Source: Thermoplasmatota archaeon (GTDB lineage Archaea > Thermoplasmatota > Penumbrarchaeia > Penumbrarchaeales > Penumbrarchaeaceae). Taken from it: a DNA stretch of 64,000 nt. Below the pieces are notes generated by a model that made no database searches, was not told the origin of the DNA, and saw nothing but the letters and a program-made list of their open reading frames with translations. A program made the position numbers and the translations under genes. The stretch spans positions 1-64,000 of the forward strand of contig JARVGK010000006.1 in NCBI GenBank assembly GCA_029762535.1. Direction: 5' to 3'. Numbering within the stretch: the stretch's first letter is position 1; each line of letters opens with the position of its first letter. Shown one piece after another: positions 15,881-24,671 of the stretch.

Positions 15881-18652
15881 TCATTCTTCATCTTTTGATC
15901 CCTTCCTCCTGCTTTTTAATATGAGAAAGAGCAGGAACCCAACAACGGCGATCAAAAAGACGGAGACCGTCAGTGAAGAGCATGCGATAAGGATTATCCC
16001 TCTGTCCCATGTCTCGGGATCCTGCGCCTCGCCATCCTCGGCCTCCACATCCAGGGTGAACTTATGCCATATGACGCTCTCCCCGTCCGTCGCCGTCAGA
16101 TCCACGATATACGTCCCGGGGGCTGGATCCTGATACCTGATGATCCCCGACACGGACATGACGGTTATTCCGGACGATGGGGTGCTGGATATGGAATAGG
16201 TGATCACATCGCCGGGATCCACGTCCAAGGCAAGGCATTCCGCCATGTAGTCCTGTCCCTCGCGAACGGTGGCATTAGCGGGCACGGTGAGCCAATACGG
16301 GGGATCGTTCACGTCGATGACATCAAGGCGGAACTCGATAATATCAAAACCCCCCTCCCCGTCCCTGACGGTGATCCTCAAATCGTATCTTCCGACATCA
16401 TCGTTGGTCGGCACACCAGAGACCAGGTCATCTTCGAGAGATAACCATTCGGCATCCGTGACGAGTTCCCAGGTCAAGACCGTCTCCACCGGATCGATGT
16501 CGTAGGCCTCAAGGCGAAGGGAATATCGCTCGTCCTGTGATACAGAAGTAATCGGAGTGGTCGTTATCACAGGGGGATCGTTCACGTTCATCGCCTCCAG
16601 GGTGAAGTTCAGATGATCGTACCCTTCGTTACCGTCCTCAACTGTGACATTGACACAAAATATTCCGACATCGTCGTTCGTGGGAGTCCCGTTCAGGTAA
16701 TCACCTTCCAATGAGAGCCAGCCCGCATCCGTGGACACCGAGAACGACAGAATATCCCCGGTGGGATCCATGTCGTACGCCTCGAGATGAAGGGAATACA
16801 TCTCGTCTTGAAGAACGCTCGTTATCGGTATGGTCGTTATCACCGGGGGATCGTTGACGTTCAATACATCCAATGTGAAGTTGAGGTTGTCCCATCCCCC
16901 GTTCCCGTCTTCCACGGTGATGTTCACCCAATAGGAACCGACATCTTCGTTCGAGGGAGTCCCGTTCAGGTAATTACCTTCCATTGAGAGCCAGTCGGCA
17001 TCGGTGGATACCGAGAACGCCAGTACATCCCCGGTGGGATCTATATCGTAGGCCTCCAGATGCAGGGAGTACTCCTCATCCTGAAGAACACTAGTAACCG
17101 GTACGGTCGTTATGACCGGAGGATCGTTGACGTTCACCACTTCCAGTACGAACGTCTTTGTGGTAACTCTTCCACCTGAGTCCTGTGCGTTGATGTTGAT
17201 GTGGAAGGAGCCTACTTGTTCGTTCTCCGGGATGGCGCTCAGCGACCCTCCAGGCGAGATCGATATCCAATCGATTCCCGGATCCATCGACATGGTGAAG
17301 TTATCGATCATTCCGGGGGTGTCGAATATTCGGACATGGGGAGACAGATCGAAAGAATAGGGTTCGTCCTCAAAGGCCGGGGGGATCCTCCCGATCGTGA
17401 ATACGGGCGCATGCTCCGTCTCCCTCAGGAAGGGATAGCTTTCACCCTCAATGATATTCCATGTATCCACCATGTCCCAGGTGGATGAGGCGAACGTGGC
17501 AGAGCTTTTCATCAGGTACGTGCTCCTCCCGGCCCCCGAAGCGCTGGTGGTCCATCCGGATGTCTCGTTGTCGAAGAAGGAGTAAGGTGCGCCACCTCCG
17601 GAACCGATCAGGCCTCCAGTGTGAGATCCGCCCGTTACCTTACCAACGCTGTAGCAGCGTGTCACGGTACTGCTTGTACCTACCAAACCTCCGACAAGAT
17701 AGGTGCCAGTGACGTTCCCGGAGGCGTAGCAGTCGAAAACGGAGGAAGAGCTGAAGCCTATGAGACCGCCGATATCCGTTTTGGTCGAATAAACCTCCGA
17801 GGTCGAATAGCTCTTCCTGACCTGACTTGAATAAGAATAACCTATCAAGCCCCCGGTGAACGTTCCACCCTCCGCCTTTCCGGATGAACTGCAGAGCATA
17901 ACCTGACCGCTGGTGAGCTTCCCGATCAATCCTCCGACGTGATCGCCTGCGCTCCTGACGTCCGATCGGGAGTACGAACCCTCTATGATCCCGCCGGAGC
18001 CCTCCCCGATCAATCCTCCGATCGATGAACCGCCCGAACCATCCACCGTGCCCATCGCCGAGCATCCTTTCATACTTCCGGTGTTTAAGCCTACCAATCC
18101 ACCGCAGCGGGTCCTGCCCTTGACATCACCTATAAAATGAACGTTTACAAGCGTCCCCCTGTTGGTTCCGGTCAAGCCCCCTGCCGTGTTTTCACCCTCC
18201 ACGTAGGATACCTCCATCCTGAGGTTGGAGACCCTTCCGGAATCATCCACGTAAGCGAACATGCCCACATTGACAATGGATGAATCGTTGATGTAGAGTC
18301 CATACACCGTATGGTTCCTGCCGTTTAGGGATCCCTCAAAAGGGTCCGTGGAGGACCCGATCGGCCTGAACCCCTTACCAGACCGCCATGCGACGGTCTC
18401 AGCGGCTTCGATGTCGTTCGCGAGAGCGTAATGGCCATCCAGGTCCTCCGAGATCATCTGAAGATGGGTCGCGTTCATAATTAGGTATGGATCTTCCATC
18501 GTCCCGGATCCCGATAGAGAGGACCATGCAATCGGTGCTAACTCATCAGGCGTATCGGCAGCTTGCAGGTTCGCCGATAGAAAAACCGTTCCAATTAACA
18601 TAACGAGCAATATACACATCGGCCTCATGGAAACGACCCGGCCTATTAGCAT
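15881..18652 (-). CDS. GLUG and cadherin-like repeat surface protein
   Basis: A protein of 923 residues with a signal segment (about 8-30), a GLUG beta-helix region (about 45-390, with recurring GGLIG and CYS turns), about five cadherin-like/putative-Ig repeats of about 95 residues (about 400-870; the NVNDPPVITT motif recurs at the junctions), a membrane segment (about 886-912) and a short basic tail (KSRRKGSKDEE). The NDPP and DxDPTG residues resemble calcium-binding sites of dystroglycan-type cadherin domains, so calcium-dependent rigidity is plausible. It shares the GLUG head with the paralogues at 852-7259 but replaces PKD domains with cadherin-like ones. Divergent from the trehalose genes. 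Confidence 0.85.
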   Translation of the reverse strand: MLIGRVVSMRPMCILLVMLIGTVFLSANLQAADTPDELAPIAWSSLSGSGTMEDPYLIMNATHLQMISEDLDGHYALANDIEAAETVAWRSGKGFRPIGSSTDPFEGSLNGRNHTVYGLYINDSSIVNVGMFAYVDDSGRVSNLRMEVSYVEGENTAGGLTGTNRGTLVNVHFIGDVKGRTRCGGLVGLNTGSMKGCSAMGTVDGSGGSSIGGLIGEGSGGIIEGSYSRSDVRSAGDHVGGLIGKLTSGQVMLCSSSGKAEGGTFTGGLIGYSYSSQVRKSYSTSEVYSTKTDIGGLIGFSSSSVFDCYASGNVTGTYLVGGLVGTSSTVTRCYSVGKVTGGSHTGGLIGSGGGAPYSFFDNETSGWTTSASGAGRSTYLMKSSATFASSTWDMVDTWNIIEGESYPFLRETEHAPVFTIGRIPPAFEDEPYSFDLSPHVRIFDTPGMIDNFTMSMDPGIDWISISPGGSLSAIPENEQVGSFHININAQDSGGRVTTKTFVLEVVNVNDPPVITTVPVTSVLQDEEYSLHLEAYDIDPTGDVLAFSVSTDADWLSMEGNYLNGTPSNEDVGSYWVNITVEDGNGGWDNLNFTLDVLNVNDPPVITTIPITSVLQDEMYSLHLEAYDMDPTGDILSFSVSTDAGWLSLEGDYLNGTPTNDDVGIFCVNVTVEDGNEGYDHLNFTLEAMNVNDPPVITTTPITSVSQDERYSLRLEAYDIDPVETVLTWELVTDAEWLSLEDDLVSGVPTNDDVGRYDLRITVRDGEGGFDIIEFRLDVIDVNDPPYWLTVPANATVREGQDYMAECLALDVDPGDVITYSISSTPSSGITVMSVSGIIRYQDPAPGTYIVDLTATDGESVIWHKFTLDVEAEDGEAQDPETWDRGIILIACSSLTVSVFLIAVVGFLLFLILKSRRKGSKDEE

Positions 18653-18806
18653 ACGATCGATATTTAATCGTTTCCGACACAGATCAATATCATCACGACC
18701 GAGGAGTTCTCATTAAGGCGGAGGGGAAAAAATCAATTCCATCCTATTTTTGTTTAGATAATACTTATTTATATTTCAACGAATAACCTCTAATAATATA
18801 AGTAAA

Positions 18807-18836
18807 TTATATATAGCTTAAATAACAACTATATAT
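18807..18836 (+). promoter_or_regulatory. Promoter region of the trehalose genes
   Basis: Two TATA candidates lie at 18807-18815 and 18829-18836 in a strongly AT-rich divergent gap. The second gives a leader of about 25 bases ending in the GGAG ribosome site at 18873. An inverted repeat, TACTTAT (18762-18768) and ATAAGTA (18798-18804), lies just upstream. Confidence 0.4.
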
Positions 18837-18882
18837 GGTCTTAGCGGATCGTAGGTCCAAGGGTCATCACCAGGAGATAAAG

Positions 18883-21090
18883 ATGTTAAAACTCATAGTC
18901 GTATCGAACCGGCTGCCCGTGAAGGTCAGGAAAAAGAAAAGCGGGATGGTCTTCGAGAAGGCGGTCGGAGGTCTCGCCTCTGGGCTGGGATCTTTCAGAG
19001 ATGCACATAAAATGCACTGGATCGGTTGGCCAGGGATCGCCAGGGAAAGATCGAATCGCTCAGAAAGGCATCATATAATCTCCGAACTTGCGAAGAAGAG
19101 AATGACACCCGTATTCCTGACCAAGAAGGAGGTCGACGATCACTATCACGGCTTTTGCAACAAGACCATATGGCCTCTCTTCCACTATTTCACGCAGTAT
19201 GCCGAATACGAACGCAGCTTCTACGATTCGTACAGGTCCGTTAACCGCTCCTTTATGGATGCTCTGAAAGAGGTATACAATAAAGGCGATCTTATCTGGG
19301 TACATGACTACCATCTCATGCTCCTGCCCCGAATGATAAGGGAGGAGTTAGATGACCCGAACATCGGATTCTTCCTACACATTCCCTTTCCCTCATACGA
19401 AGTGTTCCGACTCTTTCCATGGAAAAAGGACCTCATGAACGGACTGCTTGGTTCGGACCTGATAGGTTTCCACACGTACGATTATGTGAACCATTTCCTA
19501 AAGAGCGCAAGGCGCATATTGGGGAACGAACACGAACTTGGCATGATCGAATGTCGTTCACATTACTGCAAGGTCGATGCCTTTCCGATGGGAATAGACT
19601 TCCAAAGGTTCACAACCGCCTCGAAAAGTCCATCCGTAAAACGCGAACAAAAGATCGTTCGTAATTCTGTCGGTGACAGAAGGATCATATTATCCATCGA
19701 TAGGCTGGATTATACCAAAGGAATACTCTCAAGGCTCGAGTCCTATGACAGGTTCCTTGAGACCCATCCGGAATTCCAGGAAAAGGTCGCAATGATCCTG
19801 ATCGCTGTACCTTCAAGAGCTGAGGTGGATAGATACGAGCAGTTGAAATGTGAACTTGACATGAAGGTGGGGAATGTCCAAGGCAAATACGCAAGAATAG
19901 GATGGGACCCCGTCTCTTACATTAACCGGTTTATTACGTACGACAGGCTCATGGCCTTGTACACCTCCGCTGACATTTGCCTTGTGACCCCACTTAGAGA
20001 CGGCATGAACCTGATAGCGAAGGAATATGTGGCATCCAGAAATGATGAAAAAGGTATGTTGGTCCTTAGTGAAATGGCGGGCTCCGCACAGGAGATGGGC
20101 GAGGCCCTCATCGTCAACCCGAACGATCATGATGAGGTGGCCAATGCGATCTTTGTTGCGCTCACAATGTCTGAAGATGAGATGAGGGATCGCAACAGGT
20201 CAATGCGCCGCAGGTTGATGAGATACGATATCAGGAAATGGGGAGAGGACTTCATCAGAGAAATGGAAGTTGTAAAGAAACATAACAAGGTAGCCCTCTC
20301 AAAAAGATTGTCACCAGAGATAAGAGATGGGATCATCGACGAATTCCGAAAAAAGGACAGAAGGCTGATACTACTTGATTATGACGGGACGCTCCTTCCC
20401 TTGCATCCCAGGCCTGATCAGGCAGGTCCCGATGATGAGATACTTGGAATACTTGGATCATTGACCTCGGACATCAGGAACAGGGTAGTCATCGTTTCCG
20501 GCAGGGACCGCAAGACCATGGATGATTGGCTTGGACATCTGGATTTGGGGATATGTGCGGAACATGGTGTGTGGTCAAGGGAGCATGGAATGGATTGGAC
20601 AATGCTTGAACCCATAGATTCACCCTGGAAGGATACTGTTCGCAGCCTACTTGAAGTATACTCCGACCGGACCCCAGGCTCGATCTTGGAGGAGAAGGAC
20701 CATTCCATCGCCTGGCATTACCGAAACTCGAATCCCGAGATCGCTTCGCTGAGGACGAAAGAGCTTATCGGCGATCTCTTCGAACTGACCACCAATCAGG
20801 ATGTTGCGATATTGGAAGGAGACAAGGTCATAGAGGTGAAGAGCCGCGGTATCAACAAAGGGAGAGGAGTGTTGAGATTTCTCAATGAAGAACAATGGAA
20901 ATACATCATCGCTTTGGGCGATGATGTCACTGACGAGGATGTCTTCCAGGTTCTTCCCGAAGGGGCCTGCTCTATAAAAGTGGGTCTCAAGCCCAGCCGA
21001 GCGAGATATTCTATCGATTCGGTCAATGAGGTCAGGGAACTTCTAAAATGTTTCGTGGATGCCCCCAAAGACAACGAAAAGGTGTTATGA
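18883..21090 (+). CDS. otsAB: Fused trehalose-6-phosphate synthase / trehalose-phosphatase
   Basis: A two-domain enzyme of 735 residues. Residues 1 to about 475 form a GT20 synthase (joins UDP- or ADP-glucose to glucose-6-phosphate), with SNRLPV, GWPG, HDYHLMLLP, HIPFPS, DRLDYTKGI and TPLRDGMNL. Residues about 490-725 form a HAD phosphatase, with LDYDGTLLP, the VIVSGR motif and GDDVTDEDVF. The product is free trehalose. I start at ATG 18883, which has a GGAG site six bases away; an in-frame ATG 16 codons upstream lacks one. The stop overlaps the start of the next gene (ATGA), so the two trehalose enzymes are co-translated. Trehalose acts as an osmolyte and stress protectant. Confidence 0.93.
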   Translation: MLKLIVVSNRLPVKVRKKKSGMVFEKAVGGLASGLGSFRDAHKMHWIGWPGIARERSNRSERHHIISELAKKRMTPVFLTKKEVDDHYHGFCNKTIWPLFHYFTQYAEYERSFYDSYRSVNRSFMDALKEVYNKGDLIWVHDYHLMLLPRMIREELDDPNIGFFLHIPFPSYEVFRLFPWKKDLMNGLLGSDLIGFHTYDYVNHFLKSARRILGNEHELGMIECRSHYCKVDAFPMGIDFQRFTTASKSPSVKREQKIVRNSVGDRRIILSIDRLDYTKGILSRLESYDRFLETHPEFQEKVAMILIAVPSRAEVDRYEQLKCELDMKVGNVQGKYARIGWDPVSYINRFITYDRLMALYTSADICLVTPLRDGMNLIAKEYVASRNDEKGMLVLSEMAGSAQEMGEALIVNPNDHDEVANAIFVALTMSEDEMRDRNRSMRRRLMRYDIRKWGEDFIREMEVVKKHNKVALSKRLSPEIRDGIIDEFRKKDRRLILLDYDGTLLPLHPRPDQAGPDDEILGILGSLTSDIRNRVVIVSGRDRKTMDDWLGHLDLGICAEHGVWSREHGMDWTMLEPIDSPWKDTVRSLLEVYSDRTPGSILEEKDHSIAWHYRNSNPEIASLRTKELIGDLFELTTNQDVAILEGDKVIEVKSRGINKGRGVLRFLNEEQWKYIIALGDDVTDEDVFQVLPEGACSIKVGLKPSRARYSIDSVNEVRELLKCFVDAPKDNEKVL

Positions 21091-22307
21091 TGGTAAGATT
21101 GGATGATTATATGGATATAGTTGATGATAGAACGATCGCCGAGATCTATCAAAAGGCGATGCCATTGATCGGAACGGACCTGGTTCACATAAATTCCACC
21201 TATTATGGTGGAGGGGTGGCGGAGATATTGAAGGCTCTCGTTCCTTTAATGAACGATGTCGGTCTGGATGCTGGTTGGAGGGTCCTTCACGGTTATCCGG
21301 AGTTCTTCGGCATTACAAAATCGTTCCACAATGCCCTTCAGGGGGAGGCGGATATAGATCTATCCCCTGTTACAACTACCATTTATTCGGAGACGAATAA
21401 GGAATTCTCGATCTACACACATCTCAACCACGACTTCGTGATTATCCATGACCCGCAGCCTTTGCCTTTGATCAAGTACAACAGGAAAAAACAGCCCTGG
21501 TTCTGGAGATGCCATATAGACCTCTCGAACCCACACGATGGACTATGGAGAATGCTTCGAAGATATATCATCAGATATGATGAGGTCATAGTCTCGAATG
21601 ACTCCTACAAGAATCCGGACCTTCCCATCTCACAGACGATCATCTTCCCGGCGATAGATCCCCTTTCCCCAAAGAACATAGATCTGACGGATGACGAGGT
21701 GGATTCCGAGATGGATAGGATGGGGATTGGAATGGATAAACCTATCGTAACACAAATTTCTAGGTTCGATAAATGGAAAGACCCTTTAGGGGTGATCGAC
21801 ATTTACCTGAAGGTCAAACAAAGGGTGGACTGCAGGCTCATACTGTGTGGTTCGATGGCCTCCGACGATCCGGAAGGATACCGAATATACGATGCGGTCA
21901 AGGAAAAGGCCGCACAGCATATCGAGAGAGGGGACATATCCATAATCGTCAATGAGAAGGCCACTGCGGTCAACGCCCTTCAAAGAAGGTCCGACGTTGT
22001 GCTGCAGAAATCCCTCAAGGAAGGGTTCGGCCTCACCGCGACCGAGGCCATGTGGAAAGGTACTCCTGTGATCGCTTCGAAGGTCGGAGGTCTATCCATT
22101 CAGATCGAGGACGGGGAGAACGGGTGTCTTCTGGCCCCGCACGATATGGACGGTTTCGTGGACCGGACCGTGAAGCTTTTGAGGGACGATGAAATTCGAA
22201 GCCGTATGGGTGAGAAAGCCAGGGAGACGGTCCGAAAAAGATTCCTGATACCCCGTCTTCTCCTTGATTATCTGAACCTGTTGGGTAAGCATGTGAACAA
22301 AGGTTGA
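21087..22307 (+). CDS. treT: TreT-like trehalose glycosyltransferring synthase
   Basis: A GT4-family glycosyltransferase of 405-406 residues. The beginning (VHINSTYYGGGVAEIL, then WRVLHGYPEFF and HDPQPL) is typical of TreT, which makes trehalose reversibly from NDP-glucose and glucose. The C-terminal half has the nucleotide-sugar site: KEGFGLTATEAMWKGTPVIA with the E-x7-E pattern, and IQIEDGENG. Two adjacent ATGs at 21087 and 21090 are possible; GGTG at 21080 fits the second better. It overlaps otsAB by four bases. Its stop directly abuts the stop of the convergent phosphoribulokinase gene. A trehalose phosphorylase is the main alternative. Confidence 0.82.
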   Translation: MMVRLDDYMDIVDDRTIAEIYQKAMPLIGTDLVHINSTYYGGGVAEILKALVPLMNDVGLDAGWRVLHGYPEFFGITKSFHNALQGEADIDLSPVTTTIYSETNKEFSIYTHLNHDFVIIHDPQPLPLIKYNRKKQPWFWRCHIDLSNPHDGLWRMLRRYIIRYDEVIVSNDSYKNPDLPISQTIIFPAIDPLSPKNIDLTDDEVDSEMDRMGIGMDKPIVTQISRFDKWKDPLGVIDIYLKVKQRVDCRLILCGSMASDDPEGYRIYDAVKEKAAQHIERGDISIIVNEKATAVNALQRRSDVVLQKSLKEGFGLTATEAMWKGTPVIASKVGGLSIQIEDGENGCLLAPHDMDGFVDRTVKLLRDDEIRSRMGEKARETVRKRFLIPRLLLDYLNLLGKHVNKG

Positions 22308-23279
22308 TCATTTGTTGTCCTTCGCCCTTTCGAGGTCGGTAAGTATAGTATTCAATTTTTCCAGGAAACGCCATGCGATGATAAGTGTCGCTACTTCGGT
22401 TGGGGTAACGTGACCCCCTTTTCTCTTATTGCTTTCATCCTTTTCGATCCCGGTAAAATCCGATATTCGGTCCCTTATCGCGAATAAGCTGGCCTGGCTC
22501 ATCAGACCGTCCACCGTCAATACGTTGCATGGTTTTCCATAGTAATGGTCCGTCCCGAACTCCAGGGAGAAGTATCCTGTGGAGTTCGTGATCAGATCCG
22601 ACATGTCGAAATTGAGGTCGATGTGCTCAACGGGCATGTCCGTCGATCTCATGATGAGCTTGACCTGCGGTCGAATAATATTATCATCGGAGTATCTCGA
22701 AGGCATTATGCGAACGACGATCTCCGCCCATATCTTTTGAATATCAATGAACTGCTTGAACAACGGTTCTCTGTCCAGTATCTCATTGAAGGCGTCCGAG
22801 CTGTCATGTCCGCGCTTCTCTACGTCCCTTTTCATCTTCCATTTCCATTTCACATCCCTTACAGGGTCGACGAATATCGAGAAATCCATCAGTTCCCTCA
22901 GCTCCTTAGTGTAGAGGGGATGGAGCCCTTCGACTATGATGACCCTCGTTGGTGAGAATACCTCTCTCGGTGCGAACCTGCCGGTGGAATGATCGTATAT
23001 GGGTTTTATGATCTCCTTTCCAGACCTCAACTCGGATATGTGCTCCGCCATCAATTCGAGATCATTGTATCTAGGGTCCAACGGAAGATGGCCGGTTCTT
23101 TTTCGCGTCTCCCGGTCCTCGATGTGATAGTCGTCAAGGGATATGCTGGATACCATGTCCTGGCCAAGAATTTCCGTTATCCCTTTGGAGAATGTCGTCT
23201 TACCGGAGCCGGAATCCCCTCCTATACCTACAATAATATGTGCATCGAGCTTATCGAGCCTTTCTTTTATGCTTTCCAT
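22308..23279 (-). CDS. prk: Phosphoribulokinase (archaeal type)
   Basis: A P-loop kinase of 323 residues. It has Walker A GGDSGSGKTT (residues 20-29), DDYH (49-52), LDPRYND (67-73), KPIYDHSTG (92-100) and VEGLHPLY (116-123). The DDYH, NHxTG-like and EGLHP set distinguishes phosphoribulokinases from uridine kinases, which lack EGLHP. The length fits archaeal enzymes such as that of Methanospirillum. The expected reaction is ATP plus ribulose-5-phosphate giving ribulose-1,5-bisphosphate, which feeds RuBisCO in a reductive hexulose-phosphate or Calvin-like route. No RuBisCO gene is in this window, so the pathway is not shown. Uridine/pantothenate kinase is a less likely alternative. Confidence 0.82.
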   Translation of the reverse strand: MESIKERLDKLDAHIIVGIGGDSGSGKTTFSKGITEILGQDMVSSISLDDYHIEDRETRKRTGHLPLDPRYNDLELMAEHISELRSGKEIIKPIYDHSTGRFAPREVFSPTRVIIVEGLHPLYTKELRELMDFSIFVDPVRDVKWKWKMKRDVEKRGHDSSDAFNEILDREPLFKQFIDIQKIWAEIVVRIMPSRYSDDNIIRPQVKLIMRSTDMPVEHIDLNFDMSDLITNSTGYFSLEFGTDHYYGKPCNVLTVDGLMSQASLFAIRDRISDFTGIEKDESNKRKGGHVTPTEVATLIIAWRFLEKLNTILTDLERAKDNK

Positions 23280-23387
23280 TTTATCACCTATATATTCTAT
23301 CCTCTATCATTCATATAGGTTTCTATAGGATCGAATATGCCAAGCGAACTCCAGGTACAAATCTCAATATAAGTAGATCGCAATACC

Positions 23388-24164
23388 ATGACGTTTAAAT
23401 ATTCATGGGGCCTCTATGTGTCCCGGGGCACTTCCATGAAGGACGCGATCTACCGCGGATACGCGGGACTGTTCATCGCCATGGCGCTTATCGCCCTGTG
23501 GTCGGCGAGCCTTGTCCTTCTTCTTCTGTGGGATCTCAAGGACGGCCCCTACTATCTCATACCCGTTGCGATGGCGTGGATGACCTTCCTGTATACCGGG
23601 CTCTTCATAACCGCCCACGATGCCATGCACAACAACGTCGTCCATGGGAAAAGGAAGCTCAACGATATCGTGGGCGGGATCTCCCTTTTCCTCTACGCGG
23701 CATTCGATATGTCCCATCTCAAGGACAAGCACATGGCCCACCACCGATCCCCGGCGACAGAGGACGATCCCGACTATTATAAAGGCGGCAGGTCGGATCC
23801 CTTCAGATGGTATATTAAGTTCATGGGCAATTACCTCTCCTTCTTCCAGCTTTTCAGGATGTCGATCATATTCATCCTGCTCCTGCTCGTTCTTAGGGTC
23901 CACATAGCCAACATCCTGCTCTTCTGGATCGCTCCGGCGTTCTTGAGCACGTTCCAGCTCTTCTACTTCGGGACCTACCTCCCCCATAAAGAACCTAAAG
24001 GAGGGTATGATAACGAACACAGGGCATCCAGCTCGAAGCTTCCGACTTTTTTGACCTTTCTCGCGTGCTACAACTTCGGGATCCACCGCGAGCATCACGA
24101 GATGCCATACGTCCCCTGGTGGAGGCTTCCCCGCTTCAGATACGGGAAAGAGGCGAAAAGTTAA
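23388..24164 (+). CDS. Carotenoid ketolase-like membrane desaturase (CrtW family)
   Basis: A membrane di-iron oxygenase of 258 residues. It shows the three histidine boxes of the family: HDAMH (77-81), HMAHH (115-119) and HREHH (233-237), set between hydrophobic segments. The motifs FGTYLPH and VPWWRLP near the C-terminus are characteristic of beta-carotene ketolases (CrtW) more than of fatty-acid desaturases. The likely reaction is oxidation of a carotenoid ionone ring at C4. No other carotenoid gene is in the window, so the substrate is uncertain. A TATAAG element about 20 bases upstream suggests a leaderless start at 23388, or a start at the in-frame ATG 23436. Confidence 0.75.
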   Translation: MTFKYSWGLYVSRGTSMKDAIYRGYAGLFIAMALIALWSASLVLLLLWDLKDGPYYLIPVAMAWMTFLYTGLFITAHDAMHNNVVHGKRKLNDIVGGISLFLYAAFDMSHLKDKHMAHHRSPATEDDPDYYKGGRSDPFRWYIKFMGNYLSFFQLFRMSIIFILLLLVLRVHIANILLFWIAPAFLSTFQLFYFGTYLPHKEPKGGYDNEHRASSSKLPTFLTFLACYNFGIHREHHEMPYVPWWRLPRFRYGKEAKS

Positions 24165-24175
24165 AACTATGTAAT

Positions 24176-24619
24176 GTGCAATATACTTTCGGGGGTGCTA
24201 GAACGGGTTCCATCGAGGAGATCGCCGAGAAGGTCGAGAAGATAAACGTTCCCAGGATCATGAGGAGGCGCTACGGGGACAGGGAAAAGTCCCTCAAGCA
24301 GAAAAAGGAGATCCAGACCGCTATAAAGCGCCTCAGGTTACTGAGAAAAAAAGCGCATGCCATCCACAAGGAACTGGTGCGATCCTACAAGCACAAGGTG
24401 GATAACCCCGAGTTCAAGGAGAAGCTCTTGGGAGGTATAACGGACAAGTTCTTCACGCCCGAGGGATCCCCCAAATTCGAGAAGAGGAGGGAGGATAAGC
24501 TCATGTCCGAGAAGAAGGAGCGGATCGATGCGATATACAAATTGAAGGCGTCGATCGATAAGGACATTGAGAAGCTGATCCTGAAGAGAAAGAGGATCGA
24601 AGCCTCGCTGAAGGATTGA
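24176..24619 (+). CDS. Basic coiled-coil protein of unknown function
   Basis: A protein of about 147 residues, starting at GTG 24176 just after the carotenoid ketolase-like gene (gap 11 bases). It is rich in Lys, Arg and Glu with long helical heptad-like stretches (about 30-70 and 105-145), and a central GGITDKFFTPEGSPKF segment. No known domain is recognised. A longer frame to 24065 exists but overlaps the ketolase gene out of frame, so I reject that start. The start remains uncertain; ATG 24260 is the next option. Nucleic-acid binding would be a guess from its charge. Confidence 0.6.
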   Translation: MQYTFGGARTGSIEEIAEKVEKINVPRIMRRRYGDREKSLKQKKEIQTAIKRLRLLRKKAHAIHKELVRSYKHKVDNPEFKEKLLGGITDKFFTPEGSPKFEKRREDKLMSEKKERIDAIYKLKASIDKDIEKLILKRKRIEASLKD

Positions 24620-24644
24620 GCGTTCACCATTCAGGTCCAACCAT

Positions 24645-24651
24645 TTTATAT
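24645..24651 (+). promoter_or_regulatory. TATA box of the ATP10-like gene
   Basis: TTTATAT lies about 24 bases before the ATG at 24672, and there is no ribosome site, so the transcript is probably leaderless. Confidence 0.5.
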
Positions 24652-24671
24652 GGGCCGATCCTTCAAGGCAC

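Noticed and set aside
15702-15884. 60-residue frame between the GLUG gene and the RND exporter
   Set aside because: It has no ribosome site and spans a hairpin and promoter region, so it is probably chance.
23403-24098. 231-residue open frame on the minus strand
   Set aside because: It is the shadow of the CrtW-like gene, whose histidine boxes are clear on the plus strand.
24065-24175. N-terminal extension of the coiled-coil protein
   Set aside because: It overlaps the ketolase gene out of frame and has a sequence unlike the rest; GTG 24176 is a better start.
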